Assembly (NCBI RefSeq): GCF_001507435.1
Contig: NZ_LMWH01000258.1
Location: forward strand, 5,135 to 69,134
Reading direction: 5' to 3'
Origin: Streptomyces sp. NRRL F-5122
Lineage (GTDB): Bacteria; Actinomycetota; Actinomycetes; Streptomycetales; Streptomycetaceae
DNA: 64,000 bases
Under the pieces are notes generated by a model. That model was not told where the DNA came from, did not search any database, and was given only the letters and a program-made list of their open reading frames with translations. Numbering within the stretch: the stretch's first letter is position 1; each line of letters begins with the position of its first letter. Shown here piece by piece: positions 34,951 to 42,564 of this stretch. The position numbers and the translations under genes were made by a program.

Positions 34951-36002
34951 TTACAAATCCCATTCGTCGGCTAGCAGGCCCAGGAGCCGTTGCTGTCGCT
35001 TGTGTAGCAGTTCCGGGGTCCACTGCTGATGCTGCAGTACCTGGCTGGTCAGCGCGAAGGTGGAGACGCCATGCTTGCCGGTGAAGTACTTGGCCTTCTT
35101 TTCGGCCGGCGGTGCGTCCACTGCTGGCGCTGGTCGTCGGTGAAGTGCCGCAGCCAGTCCGAGCCGCGCTTGGGGTTTTGCGGCAGTATGTGCTCGACGG
35201 TGATCAGCGGGTGGTCGTAGGAGACTCCGGGCTTACTGGCAAGCATCTCGTCCAACCGCAGCAGTACGTATTTGCGGGTCCTTGCAACGAGGTACAGGTC
35301 TGCGTCCAGGCGATCGAGCGTCTCGGTCTTCTCAGTGTCGGTCAGGATGAACGACGGTGCATCCAGCTCTCTGCCGGCGTTGAGTTCGCGCAGCAGGTCG
35401 GCGTACCGGGTCACGCGGGGAGTGGTGTAGACGCGGCGGATGAACATACTGGCCGCAAGCCGCTCTAGGGCGTTGAAGAAGGCGTCGAGCCAGGCGGGGT
35501 CCTTTCCGTGGGTGCGCAGGGCCCATAGGGCAGCGGGCCGCCAGTCGTTGTTGTCGATCTGCTGCAGGCGCTTGAACCAGGCGTTCACCTGCTCGGCTCC
35601 CGACGCTGCGGAGTAACTGGCGTCGCGGATCTGTACGTAAGCATCTGCGTATGGCACGACGACATCGTTGACGAACGACTTGGCCCTACCGGGCAGATAG
35701 TGGCTGAGCACCTGCTCGGGGAACTCTTTCAGCAACTCGCGCTCCCCTCGCCGCGTGGCGAACACCATCCGGATGTGAAGGAAGAGGTCGGCGAAGTCGT
35801 CCCGGCCCAGGGCCTCCTCCGCGTCCTCCCACTTGCGGGCGCACTCCTGAGCGGTCCGTTCGTCCAGGTCGCCAATAATGAGCGACTTGAAGATGTCCGT
35901 GGGCGAGAGGTCCAGGCCGCGCGAGTTCATGACGCTGAAGATGCGATGCGCGCTGTCCAAGTCCGGTGTGCCGACGACGACCAGGAACGTCCGCCCGCCC
36001 AA
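34951..36002 (-). pseudogene. GmrSD-like (DUF262/DUF1524) nuclease relic
   Basis: Starting abruptly at about 36002, the frame reads LVVVGTPDLDSAHRIFSVMN, then SRGLDLSPTDIFKSLIIGD, which is the back half of DUF262. It continues to the DUF1524 nuclease box ITVEHILPQNP and SDWLRHFTDDQRQQW. Near 35112 the frame breaks. The true C-terminus continues in another frame as AEKKAKYFTGKHGVSTFALT and ends LLGLLADEWDL at 34951. The N-terminal (I/V)xQR and DGQQR motifs are missing. GmrSD proteins cut modified (often glucosylated) phage DNA; this copy is inactive. A complete relative is at 44504. Confidence 0.65.
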
Positions 36003-36065
36003 CGGACGCGCAGAAGTCCGTTCTGCGCAACGCTAAGGCGTTGCACCGCATACTTGCTGGCTGGT

Positions 36066-36243
36066 CTGACTCGAACCGGTCCTCGACGCGGCGCTTACTC
36101 GGGTGGAAGCCTGCGAATGCGGCCCCGAGAGCAGCTGCTACGCGTGCCTGCGAACCTTCCGCAACGAACGCTTCCATGACCTGTTGAGCCGCCGTGAGGC
36201 CATCGCCCTACTGGACGCCCTGACGGGTAGCAACATCAGCTGA
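36066..36243 (+). pseudogene. DUF1998 C-terminal tail (DrmB- or helicase-type relic)
   Basis: The plus strand reads LEPVLDAALTRVEACECGPE, then SSCYACLRTFRNERFHDLLS and RREAIALLDALTGSNIS before a stop at 36241-36243. The CECGPESSCYACLRTFRN box is the zinc-binding end of DUF1998 proteins such as DEAD-box helicases of defence islands. Upstream of about 36066 the frame is closed. This is therefore a fragment, distinct from the intact drmB at 14290. Confidence 0.6.
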
Positions 36244-36453
36244 TCGGTAGGGGAGAGGTTCCCTGAGGCTGCGCCATCTTGAAGTGGCTGGTCAGCGGGG
36301 TGGTGTGGCCCCGTTTCGGGGTGCTCGTGCTGGTGGCAGGCGGCAGTCTGGGGTGTAGATCGTCCGGCGGGGGGTTCGTCGTGAAGGAGCCGATTGGCCC
36401 TATCGCGCGAAAAGGGCGAGCTTCGGCAGCTGGGCCCCTGGCAGGATGCCCGG

Positions 36454-36961
36454 ATGAGTGATCACCAGCGGACCGAACCTTCGCGGACAGCCGGTGAGCG
36501 TGCCTCGCTGACCGGCTTCCTGCAGCATCAGCGCGAGACCCTGATGATGAAGTGCGCAGGGCTGACCGCCATGCAGCTGAAGGAAAGGGCGGTTCCGCCG
36601 TCGGGTCTGTCTCTGCTCGGGCTGGTCCGGCATGTGGCCGAGGTCGAGCGGAGCTGGTTCCAGGTGGTGTGGAACGGCGAAGATGTCCGGGCTTACTGGC
36701 CGGGGACGGTGAATGGCACGTTCGCCGAGTTCGACATTGACTCGGCCGAGCCCGACGAGGCGTTCAAGGTCTGGCAGGCGGCGTGCGCGCGATCCTGCGC
36801 GATCGTGGAAAACGGCCGAGTCCCTGGACGCCACCGTGCAGTGGCGCGACGAGGTGTTCACCCTCCGTTATGTCCTCACCCACATGATCGAGGAATACGC
36901 GCGGCATATCGGTCACGCTGACCTGCTCCGCGAGCGGATCGACGGAGCCACCGGAGAGTAG
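36454..36961 (+). pseudogene. DinB/DUF664-family protein with one frameshift
   Basis: The start is ATG 36454 (MSDHQRTEPSRTAGERASLT). It reads FLQHQRETLMMKCAGLTAMQ, LLGLVRHVAEVERSWFQVVW and then [21 protein letters not shown] run of four As at 36809-36812 shifts the frame. Three As would continue [20 protein letters not shown] and end [20 protein letters not shown]. Both histidines of the metal site ([19 protein letters not shown]) are present. DinB-like proteins are often thiol-dependent S-transferases. The single homopolymer lesion could be a sequencing error, in which case the gene is functional. Confidence 0.65.
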
Positions 36962-37033
36962 TCACGACCCGCCTTGCGTGAGGCCGGGCGGGGAACGGAC
37001 ACGGAGTGGGGCCCACCGTGCCGTTCCCCGCTG

Positions 37034-37483
37034 CTACTGAGCTTGTTCGGCGCGGGCTTTGGTGTGGGCGAGGCGGTAGGACTCGGTTCCGGTCTCGATG
37101 ATGTTGCCGCCGAAGGTGAGGCGGTCCACTATGGCCGCGCAGAGCCTCGGGTCGGTGAACGTCTTGGTCCACGCAGAGAAGGACTCGTTGGAGGCGATGG
37201 CCATACTGTTCTTTTCCTCGCGCTCGGTCAGAACCTGGAACAGCAGCTCGGCGCCACGCCGGTCCAGCTCCATGTAGCCCAGCTCGTCAATACAGAGAAG
37301 ATCCACGCGTCCGTAGCGGGCGATCGTTTTGGTCAGCAGCTTTTCGTCGGCGGCCTCGACGAGCTCGTTGACGAGTTTGGTCGCGCGGACGTACTTGACC
37401 CGGAAGCCGGCCATCGCGGCCTCGGTGCCCAGCGCGATCAGCAGGTGCGACTTGCCGGTCCCCGAGTCGCCGATCAGACACAG
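37034..37483 (-). pseudogene. istB: IS21-type istB helper ATPase, cut by an IS3 element
   Basis: Reading left from 37483, the frame begins LCLIGDSGTGKSHLLIALGT (Walker A), continues VDLLCIDELGYMELDRRGAE (Walker B) and ends at 37034 with an intact C-terminus (FGGNIIETGTESYRLAHTKA). The first 90 or so codons are absent because an IS3-type terminus begins at 37484. No istA is present. IstB normally helps the IS21 transposase choose a target; this copy is dead. Confidence 0.75.
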
Positions 37484-37550
37484 TGAACCTTCCCCTTGAT
37501 CGTGGACACCTGGAGACTGGGACCTGAGGTTCCAGAGGAAGTAGCACCAG

Positions 37551-37850
37551 GTGGGAAGCAAGTACACGAAGCGGTACACCGAAGAGTTCAAGCGGGACGC
37601 GATCGCGCTCGTCGACTCCTCGGGCAAGACGGTCACGGCGGTCGCCCGGGAACTCGGCATCAGCTCCGAGTCTCTGCGTGGCTGGTACCGCAAGGCGAAG
37701 GCGGACCGGGGCGAGGGCACTCCCGGCGGATTGAGCAGTGCCGAGCGCGAGGAGCTCCACCGGCTGCGGCGGGAGAACCGCGAGCAGCAGCAGACGATTG
37801 AGATCCTTAAAAAAGCGACCGCCTTCTTCGTGAAGGAGAACGACCGGTGA
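37551..37850 (+). CDS. IS3-family OrfA
   Basis: A 99-residue protein, MGSKYTKRYTEEFKRDAIAL then VTAVARELGISSESLRGWYR, with a helix-turn-helix. A leucine-zipper-like C-terminus follows (RENREQQQTIEILKKATAFF), as usual in IS3 OrfA. It ends in a GTGA overlap with orfB, where IS3 elements make the fused transposase by frameshifting or re-initiation. The gene is intact, but the element cannot transpose with orfB truncated. Confidence 0.8.
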   Translation: MGSKYTKRYTEEFKRDAIALVDSSGKTVTAVARELGISSESLRGWYRKAKADRGEGTPGGLSSAEREELHRLRRENREQQQTIEILKKATAFFVKENDR

Positions 37851-38470
37851 GCGAGTTGTGCCGGTTCATCCACGCGGAGAAGGCGAACTACCCGATCGTT
37901 TTGCTGTGCCGGGTGCTGGACGTCGCCCGCTCCTCCTACTACGCGTGGCGCGATGGCGAGGCCGCCCGCCATGCCCGGCAGGTCGCCGACGACGCGCTCG
38001 CGCACGAGATCACGGTGCTGCACGTCGCCTCCCGCTGCACTTACGGTGTCCCACGCATCCACGCCGAACTGCGGCGTCTGGGGCGGCGGGTGAACCGCAA
38101 GCGCATCGCCCGCGTGATGCGCGAGCGCGACATCCGAGGCGTCACCCGGCGCAAGCACCGCTCGTTGACCCGGCCCGACAAGAAGGCGAAGCCGGCCCCT
38201 GACCTGATCGGCCGCGACTTCCACGCCGAGCGGCCCGGGATCAAGCTGGTCGGCGACATCACCTACCTGCCCACCGCCGAGGGCTGGCTCTACCACGCCT
38301 GCTGGCTGGACTTGGCCACCCGCGAGGTCGTCGGCTATGCCATGGCCGATCACCACCGCGCGGAACTCGTTGTGGACGCCCTCGACATGGCCTACGGCCG
38401 AGGGAATCTGGAGCCCGGCTGCGTGGTCCACAGTGACCGCGGCAGCGAATACACCTGGGCCGACCGCTGC
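37847..38470 (+). pseudogene. IS3-family OrfB transposase, truncated
   Basis: The product begins VSELCRFIHAEKANYPIVLL. It has HTH-like YGVPRIHAELRRLGRRVNRK and then the integrase core with the first Asp in IKLVGDITYLPT. The second Asp is in CVVHSDRGSEYT. After that the sequence changes to unrelated residues and ends at 38575. The third catalytic residue (Glu in the usual YDNAVAESF box) is missing. Confidence 0.75.
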
Positions 38471-38544
38471 GTCGACGACTGGGAAGGCGCGATTCCGGAA
38501 TGCGAATGGGTGGGGCCAGAATTTTCTGAGATCGACCGGCGCCA

Positions 38545-38843
38545 GGGGCCACGACGTGATTGTTCACGGGGATGAGATGGGTAATTTTCGGGTGGACGAC
38601 TACATCACCCATCCCGAGCAGATAGCCCAGCTAGTCCGTGAGAATCCACATTACAACGGAGGTCCCATTCAGATCGTCACTTGCCATTCCGCCTGCGGTT
38701 CCGCCGCGGAGCTCGAGGAAGTCATGGGTGTGAAAATAACCGGTGCGAGCAAGCATCAGGTGGACCTGGACCCCGCCTTGGGTACCGTTAGGGAGTGGCC
38801 GGACGGACCTCACGGCGCCCCGGTACCCTGGGGGATGCAGTAG
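38545..38843 (+). pseudogene. C-terminal tail of a polymorphic toxin-like protein
   Basis: The frame reads GHDVIVHGDEMGNFRVDDYI, then THPEQIAQLVRENPHYNGGP and IQIVTCHSACGSAAELEEVM, ending at 38843. The HG and CHSA pair, with a HPEQIA helix between them, resembles C-terminal domains of secreted actinobacterial polymorphic toxins (caspase-like HG/C arrangement). No toxin N-terminus exists: the frame enters from IS3 sequence. Two candidate immunity genes follow directly, which fits this reading. The toxin class itself is a guess from pattern. Confidence 0.45.
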
Positions 38844-38883
38844 CCGGTAAGATGCAATCAGAAATGTCGTGATGTCACTCTAT

Positions 38884-38923
38884 CCTTCGGTGGAGAGGAA
38901 GGTGCCTTCCTCTCCACCGAAGG
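38884..38923 (+). terminator. 19-bp perfect hairpin between toxin tail and immunity gene
   Basis: CCTTCGGTGGAGAGGAAGG (38884-38902), loop TG, and its exact reverse complement (38905-38923). It ends 4 bases before the GTG at 38928, and its 3' arm ends in CCGAAGG, extending into GAAGGAG, the apparent ribosome site. It may terminate toxin transcripts and also hide the ribosome site of the immunity gene. Confidence 0.65.
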
Positions 38924-38927
38924 AGTC

Positions 38928-39362
38928 GTGCCTACTGTCTGGAAATTTCGCATGACGAACGTTGCTCCCTTGGGGATATTCGGCAGGATCGCGAGTCAGT
39001 CCGCCTTTTTGGAACATGCTGACGAGCTCCGGCAGAAGGTGGATGTGATCCTGAAAAAGGAACGGAGAAAGATCGCACAATACCTTCGCTCCGGCACGCC
39101 CATCATTGCACTGATGGGGTTCTCTGAGGACGTTCTGGGTAACAAGTTCTCCCGGTCCGGCGGCACCGCCATCATGAGTGATGGTCGGTTCTTCTGGAGG
39201 CTCGACACGGCTGACTATGTGGAGCACTACGGGATAGAGCTGCCAGAAGAATTCATTTCTCACGGTGATTCCGGTCAGTGGGTTGCTCCTGTGCTCTCTC
39301 GAGAAGAGGTTGCAGCTGTTGACCGTCACCTGGTCGAGCTTAGGAGAATCGGGACCTTGTGA
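38928..39362 (+). CDS. Candidate immunity protein (144 aa)
   Basis: The likely protein reads MTNVAPLGIFGRIASQSAFL, then EERRKIA-like helices (KKERRKIAQYLRSGTPIIAL), SGGTAIMSDGRFFWRLDTAD and YVEHYGIELPEEFI. It is soluble, has no signal peptide, and directly follows a toxin tail, so immunity is the natural inference. Starts at GTG 38928 or ATG 38952 are both in frame. The latter begins the conserved-looking part, and the former has a GAAGGAG site lying in a hairpin arm. Confidence 0.55.
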   Translation: MPTVWKFRMTNVAPLGIFGRIASQSAFLEHADELRQKVDVILKKERRKIAQYLRSGTPIIALMGFSEDVLGNKFSRSGGTAIMSDGRFFWRLDTADYVEHYGIELPEEFISHGDSGQWVAPVLSREEVAAVDRHLVELRRIGTL

Positions 39363-39466
39363 ATCCTCACCGGCGGCCTCCCCTGGAGAGCCGTACCTGA
39401 GCGGGCTCAAGAGGATTCCCGAGCAGGATCGATCCCTGGAATTCATAGACACAGAGGTGGTGCACA

Positions 39467-39751
39467 GTGGTCACATTGGAAGCCGCCCTACTTGCTGCGC
39501 AAGAATTCGGATCTCGCACTTTTCCTGAGCTTGATGGATCGAGCTGGGGGTTTCACTTTCGAGGAATCTCAAACTCTGGTCTCTATCTGTTCCAAATAAC
39601 CGTGAATCCATCGGCTCCGGATGGAAGACCGAAATTTGGCGGAAGCCCCGGAGTTGTCGTCAACTCGACGAGCGGGAATTGCCGCTATGTGAGTGGCCAC
39701 TCGGAATATAAAGATCTTCTGCGCGAGATAGCTGATAAGGCGCCGCTATAG
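39467..39751 (+). CDS. Second candidate immunity protein (94 aa)
   Basis: The start is GTG 39467 with a GAGGTGG site 7 bases upstream. It reads VTLEAALLAAQEFGSRTFPE, then WGFHFRGISNSGLYLFQITV and GGSPGVVVNSTSGNCRYVSG. The order (helix, W-x-F strands, GxPxVVV, G-x-C) resembles YrhB/Imm35-type immunity proteins. It lies 104 bp after the first candidate immunity gene on the same strand. Confidence 0.5.
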   Translation: MVTLEAALLAAQEFGSRTFPELDGSSWGFHFRGISNSGLYLFQITVNPSAPDGRPKFGGSPGVVVNSTSGNCRYVSGHSEYKDLLREIADKAPL

Positions 39752-40192
39752 CTGACGACTGCCAGCCACCCGGAGAATTCCCCCGGCACTGCTGTCTGAC
39801 AGTCCCTCCTCATGGCAAGGACGGTGGTAGCCGTCGCTGTAAGGCTCGGCACGGGAAGTTTCCGCGACGACCATCCCATGCCCCACTGATCACTCAGGCG
39901 CGGACGGCCGGTACTCGTACACCATCGGCCGGCTTCCCGACACGACCTGCTCATCGGTCAGCACGGTGATTGTCGGTCGACTGCCGAGTGCGTCGGTCAC
40001 AGCAGCCAGGCGTCAGCAGGAATCGGTGGCGGCCGTTCTGTGCTCATTGGCTGTCAAAGCGCTGGGTGGTCGGTTCGTCGACCAGGCGCACCCGGTCGAA
40101 CTGCCCGCGCTTGACCGTTGACCGGACGGCTCTGCCGTCAGCAGCCTGAGGCGGGCCGCAGCCTCCAATGAAAAGGCCCCACCGCAGTCCTG
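39752..40192. other. Gap with a possible gene tail
   Basis: No complete gene. On the minus strand, 40015-39894 reads VTDALGSRPTITVLTDEQVV, then SGSRPMVYEYRPSAPE and a stop, like the tail of a real but unrecognised protein. Another minus-strand piece near 40050-40120 reads VKRGQFDRVRLVDEPTTQRF and a stop. Both look like truncated genes. Confidence 0.35.
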
Positions 40193-40603
40193 GGCTAAGG
40201 GCAATGCCGTTGCATTTACGGGTTCGTCGGTTGGGGTCTTATGACGAGGACGGCTTGCATGCCGGTGCGGGTCGGCTGCGGCCAGGCACGATGCTCGGCT
40301 CGTCTGAGGTGGTAGTTGGACATCTTGCGTTTCACGACGCGGGGCTGGCTGCGGAGCCTGACAGGCAGGAGTCGTTCCAGGAGGTCCTGCTCGAGCATCA
40401 CCAGTGCTCTGACCAGGAGGTCAGGGGGAAATCTGCCCGGCGTGACGGTCACGCTGCGCCGGGCAGAGCGCAGGGTCTCGGTGAAAGAGACCCGATCAGG
40501 GTCCAGGCCACGGGTGGCAGCCGTTCTCAGCATGAGTTCGCGCAGTGCGTGGTGGACCAGGAGGTGTGCCCAGATCTGCTGGCGGACACCGTCGGGTGTC
40601 TTG
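40193..40603 (-). mobile_element. IS4-family transposase tail
   Basis: The minus strand reads DGVRQQIWAHLLVHHALREL, then GLDPDRVSFTETLRSARRSV and PRVVKRKMSNYHLRRAEHRA before WPQPTR. This is the conserved C-terminus of IS4-family transposases. The sequence CAATGCCGTTGCATTTACGG near 40194 looks like the matching element end. The 5' two-thirds are lost at 40603, where a MITE-like terminus begins. Confidence 0.6.
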
Positions 40604-40640
40604 CCCCAGAACCGGAATCAGCGTGTTCTTCTGCAAGCCC
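40603..40640 (-). repeat. Orphan MITE-like terminus
   Basis: Read on the minus strand, this 38-bp stretch begins GGGCTTGCAGAAGAACACGC. It differs from the left terminus of the element at 42357-42394 at a single position. It adjoins the broken edge of the IS4 relic, so a recombination between element ends may have made the junction. Confidence 0.6.
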
Positions 40641-40763
40641 TTCCGGCCCATTCGACGGAGGTGCGGAGCGCTGATGACGGGAATCTCTGAAGTCGGTTCT
40701 GTCCGCGCTTTCGTGACCGTTCCAGCAGTGAGCTCACTCCAGGCGAGTCGATAGGATCGACCG

Positions 40764-41282
40764 ATGATGGAAGAATCCGTGGCCGCCCTGCCAGAGGCTG
40801 AGTACCGACGCGTCTGGGACCGCTTCTACGAGGAGTTCAGCTTCCAGCCGAGTGTGAGTTCGCTCAAATGGCCGGCCATCAAGGAGCCCGCCGCGTCGGT
40901 CACCTGGAGCCTGGCTACACTTCCCGACAAACCTGACTACGAGCGTCTGGACCGCCTGGTCGAGGTGGTCCAGCAGGGCCTGGCCTCCTGCATCGGCCCG
41001 CAGGGCACGCTGTTCGCGCTCGACTGGCAGCACACGTCGTACCGCTTTACCCCGCAGGAGGTTGGCGGCCCTGGGCAACCGGCTTGGCCACTGAGCCCGT
41101 ACCCCGACGGTGACTACTACATCTACCTTTCGGAAGACTTCCGCATGGGCAGCTTCGGGCATCCTTGGGAAGAGTCCCTCTGCCTGTTCGGTGAGGTACT
41201 CCTCAACTCCGTATCAACGGAGGTCGATAAAGTTCTTGGGCCGTCGATCCGCCGGGCCGGCAAGGTAGTAGATCCCACCTGA
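40764..41282 (+). CDS. DUF2716-family protein
   Basis: A 172-residue soluble protein: EYRRVWDRFYEEFSFQPSVS, then WPAIKEPAASVTWSLATLP and later LFALDWQHTSYRFTPQEVGG. These fit DUF2716, a family often found near polymorphic-toxin immunity genes. The start is ATG 40764 (or 40767) with AGGA 8 bases upstream. Neighbours are IS4 and ISL3 relics, and an SMI1/KNR4 gene lies 335 bp further on in the opposite direction. A pool of immunity-type genes left by toxin loci is plausible. Function not known. Confidence 0.7.
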   Translation: MMEESVAALPEAEYRRVWDRFYEEFSFQPSVSSLKWPAIKEPAASVTWSLATLPDKPDYERLDRLVEVVQQGLASCIGPQGTLFALDWQHTSYRFTPQEVGGPGQPAWPLSPYPDGDYYIYLSEDFRMGSFGHPWEESLCLFGEVLLNSVSTEVDKVLGPSIRRAGKVVDPT

Positions 41283-41296
41283 GCTTGAGTTATGGA

Positions 41297-41575
41297 TCAT
41301 GGCCTTGCGAGAACGCATGCACGTAGCAATGCGAACGAGGCGCGTCCGTACATGCTCCTTTTGAGCAGCTTCACGCGGCAGCCATGACCTTCAACGACTC
41401 CTGAGCTGTATGGCAGGGTCAGACCGGCCGCCACCGCTTCGAAGTCCTGCCGCATGAAGCTGACGAACGATCTGATCCGTCCGAGGCTGGATTGCTCTGC
41501 CTCCCGGATCCAGAGACCGAGCATCGTGCCACGGCGATGCCGCACCAGATCCGTAAAGGCGCGAGCGAAGAGGTG
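41297..41575 (-). mobile_element. ISL3-family transposase tail
   Basis: The minus strand reads LFARAFTDLVRHRRGTMLGL, then SFMRQDFEAVAAGLTLPYSS, GVVEGHGCRVKLLKRSMYGR and ASFALLRACVL. This is the end of an ISL3 transposase, including the conserved SSGxxEGHxxRxKxLKRxMYGRA box. The rest of the gene is missing beyond 41575. Confidence 0.7.
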
Positions 41576-41617
41576 ATTTCATTAGGGCTGTCGCTGTGAC
41601 TAGAGAGCGCTGGTTTC

Positions 41618-42217
41618 TCACATGCCGCGGTCTGGGCCGTACCAAGGTTCGGGGTGTTCGTCGGCAGGCATAGGGAGGCGCTGCAACTGCACGGGGCCGG
41701 GGTAAAAGGCTGAGCTGTTGGGTCCGGTCATGTCTTCGCCGATGAGGTAGCGGTAGAGCCATTCCGCGAAGCTCATGTGGTGCTCTGCCCAGGTTTCGTC
41801 ATAGTTCACCAGGAGCCTTGGGGCATCGGTGGCAGCGAGCAGGAAGATGGTCTCTCCTCGGTCGGTGCTCGCGATCGGCCACAGCCCGTTGCGGGTGCCA
41901 AAGCTCAGCTCGTCGAGTCCGAAGAGCTGGCGGGGGTCCTCATCTGCGTCGAGATCGAGGTCGTCCCACGGCACCTCGGACCACGCCTTGATCTTGCTCC
42001 GGATGTCTCGGCCCAGGTTCCACCGCTCTGTCGCAGGGTGGGAGAGGTACAGGTGTCCGTTGATCTGAAGGGGGGCGAACGCGTCCACAAGGACCCTGTA
42101 GTCGGGAGGCAGTTGTATGCCGAGCTCTGCGTGGAGACGGTCCCAGGCAGCTGGGTCCGCATAGCGGTTCTGGGCCGGGCCGAGCATCGCCATCGCGGCA
42201 GCCAGATAGTCAGTCAT
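41618..42217 (-). CDS. SMI1/KNR4-family protein (199 aa)
   Basis: It starts at ATG 42217 after GAGGAACTC. The body reads WDRLHAELGIQLPPDYRVLV, then DAFAPLQINGHLYLSHPATE, later RNGLWPIASTDRGETIFLLA. The LGxxLPxDYRxxxxxFGxxxxxxxLxL pattern is that of SMI1/KNR4 (Imm-type) proteins. In bacteria these mostly neutralise toxins of contact-dependent or secreted toxin systems. No cognate toxin is near apart from the tail at 38545. The gene is intact and ends beside an ISL3 relic. Confidence 0.72.
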   Translation of the reverse strand: MTDYLAAAMAMLGPAQNRYADPAAWDRLHAELGIQLPPDYRVLVDAFAPLQINGHLYLSHPATERWNLGRDIRSKIKAWSEVPWDDLDLDADEDPRQLFGLDELSFGTRNGLWPIASTDRGETIFLLAATDAPRLLVNYDETWAEHHMSFAEWLYRYLIGEDMTGPNSSAFYPGPVQLQRLPMPADEHPEPWYGPDRGM

Positions 42218-42356
42218 GAGTTCCTCGACGGTGTGTGCGCGGCGCGGTCCATCGCGGTGGGCCGCGTCATATAGGGCCGTACTTTACGGATCACGTCGAG
42301 TTGATGACCTTCGCAAGTCTGCGGTAGCAGATCAGGACGGCGGCGATTCCGGCTTA

Positions 42357-42561
42357 GGGCGTGCAGAAGAACACGCTGATTCCGGTTCTGGGGCCGATCG
42401 TTGTGGTAGGCATCCGCGACTAGGAAGGATGCGGCGCCAGCCGTCACTGTAGAGAATGGCGTCCATGACGGCGGTCAGGCAGATCCTGCAGCTCAGCGAG
42501 CCGCGTACCACATGACGGCGCACGCGAATCGGACATCAGCGTGTTGTTCTTCTGCACGCCC
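42357..42561. mobile_element. 205-bp MITE-like element
   Basis: The left end GGGCGTGCAGAAGAACACGC and right end (read inward) GGGCGTGCAGAAGAACAACA are inverted copies that differ by a 3-base insertion. The unit is flanked by TTA on both sides (42354-42356 and 42562-42564). There is no coding gene inside. The same terminus occurs as an orphan at 40603-40640. The right-hand TTA is shared with the neighbouring ISAzo13 element. Confidence 0.65.
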
Positions 42562-42564
42562 TTA

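Larger units (their letters stand above)
37484..38470 (+). mobile_element. IS3-family element, right part lost
   Basis: The left terminus starts TGAACCTTCCCCTTGATCGT at 37484, inside istB. orfA and most of orfB follow in the usual overlapping arrangement. The right end and the last catalytic part of orfB are missing. From about 38470 the sequence changes to an unrelated toxin gene tail. Insertion into istB therefore came first and a deletion removed the right end with the rest of istB. Confidence 0.7.

Noticed and set aside
39894..40015. Minus-strand tail SGSRPMVYEYRPSAPE as a regulator fragment
   Set aside because: Protein-like but not matched to any family I know, so no function was claimed.
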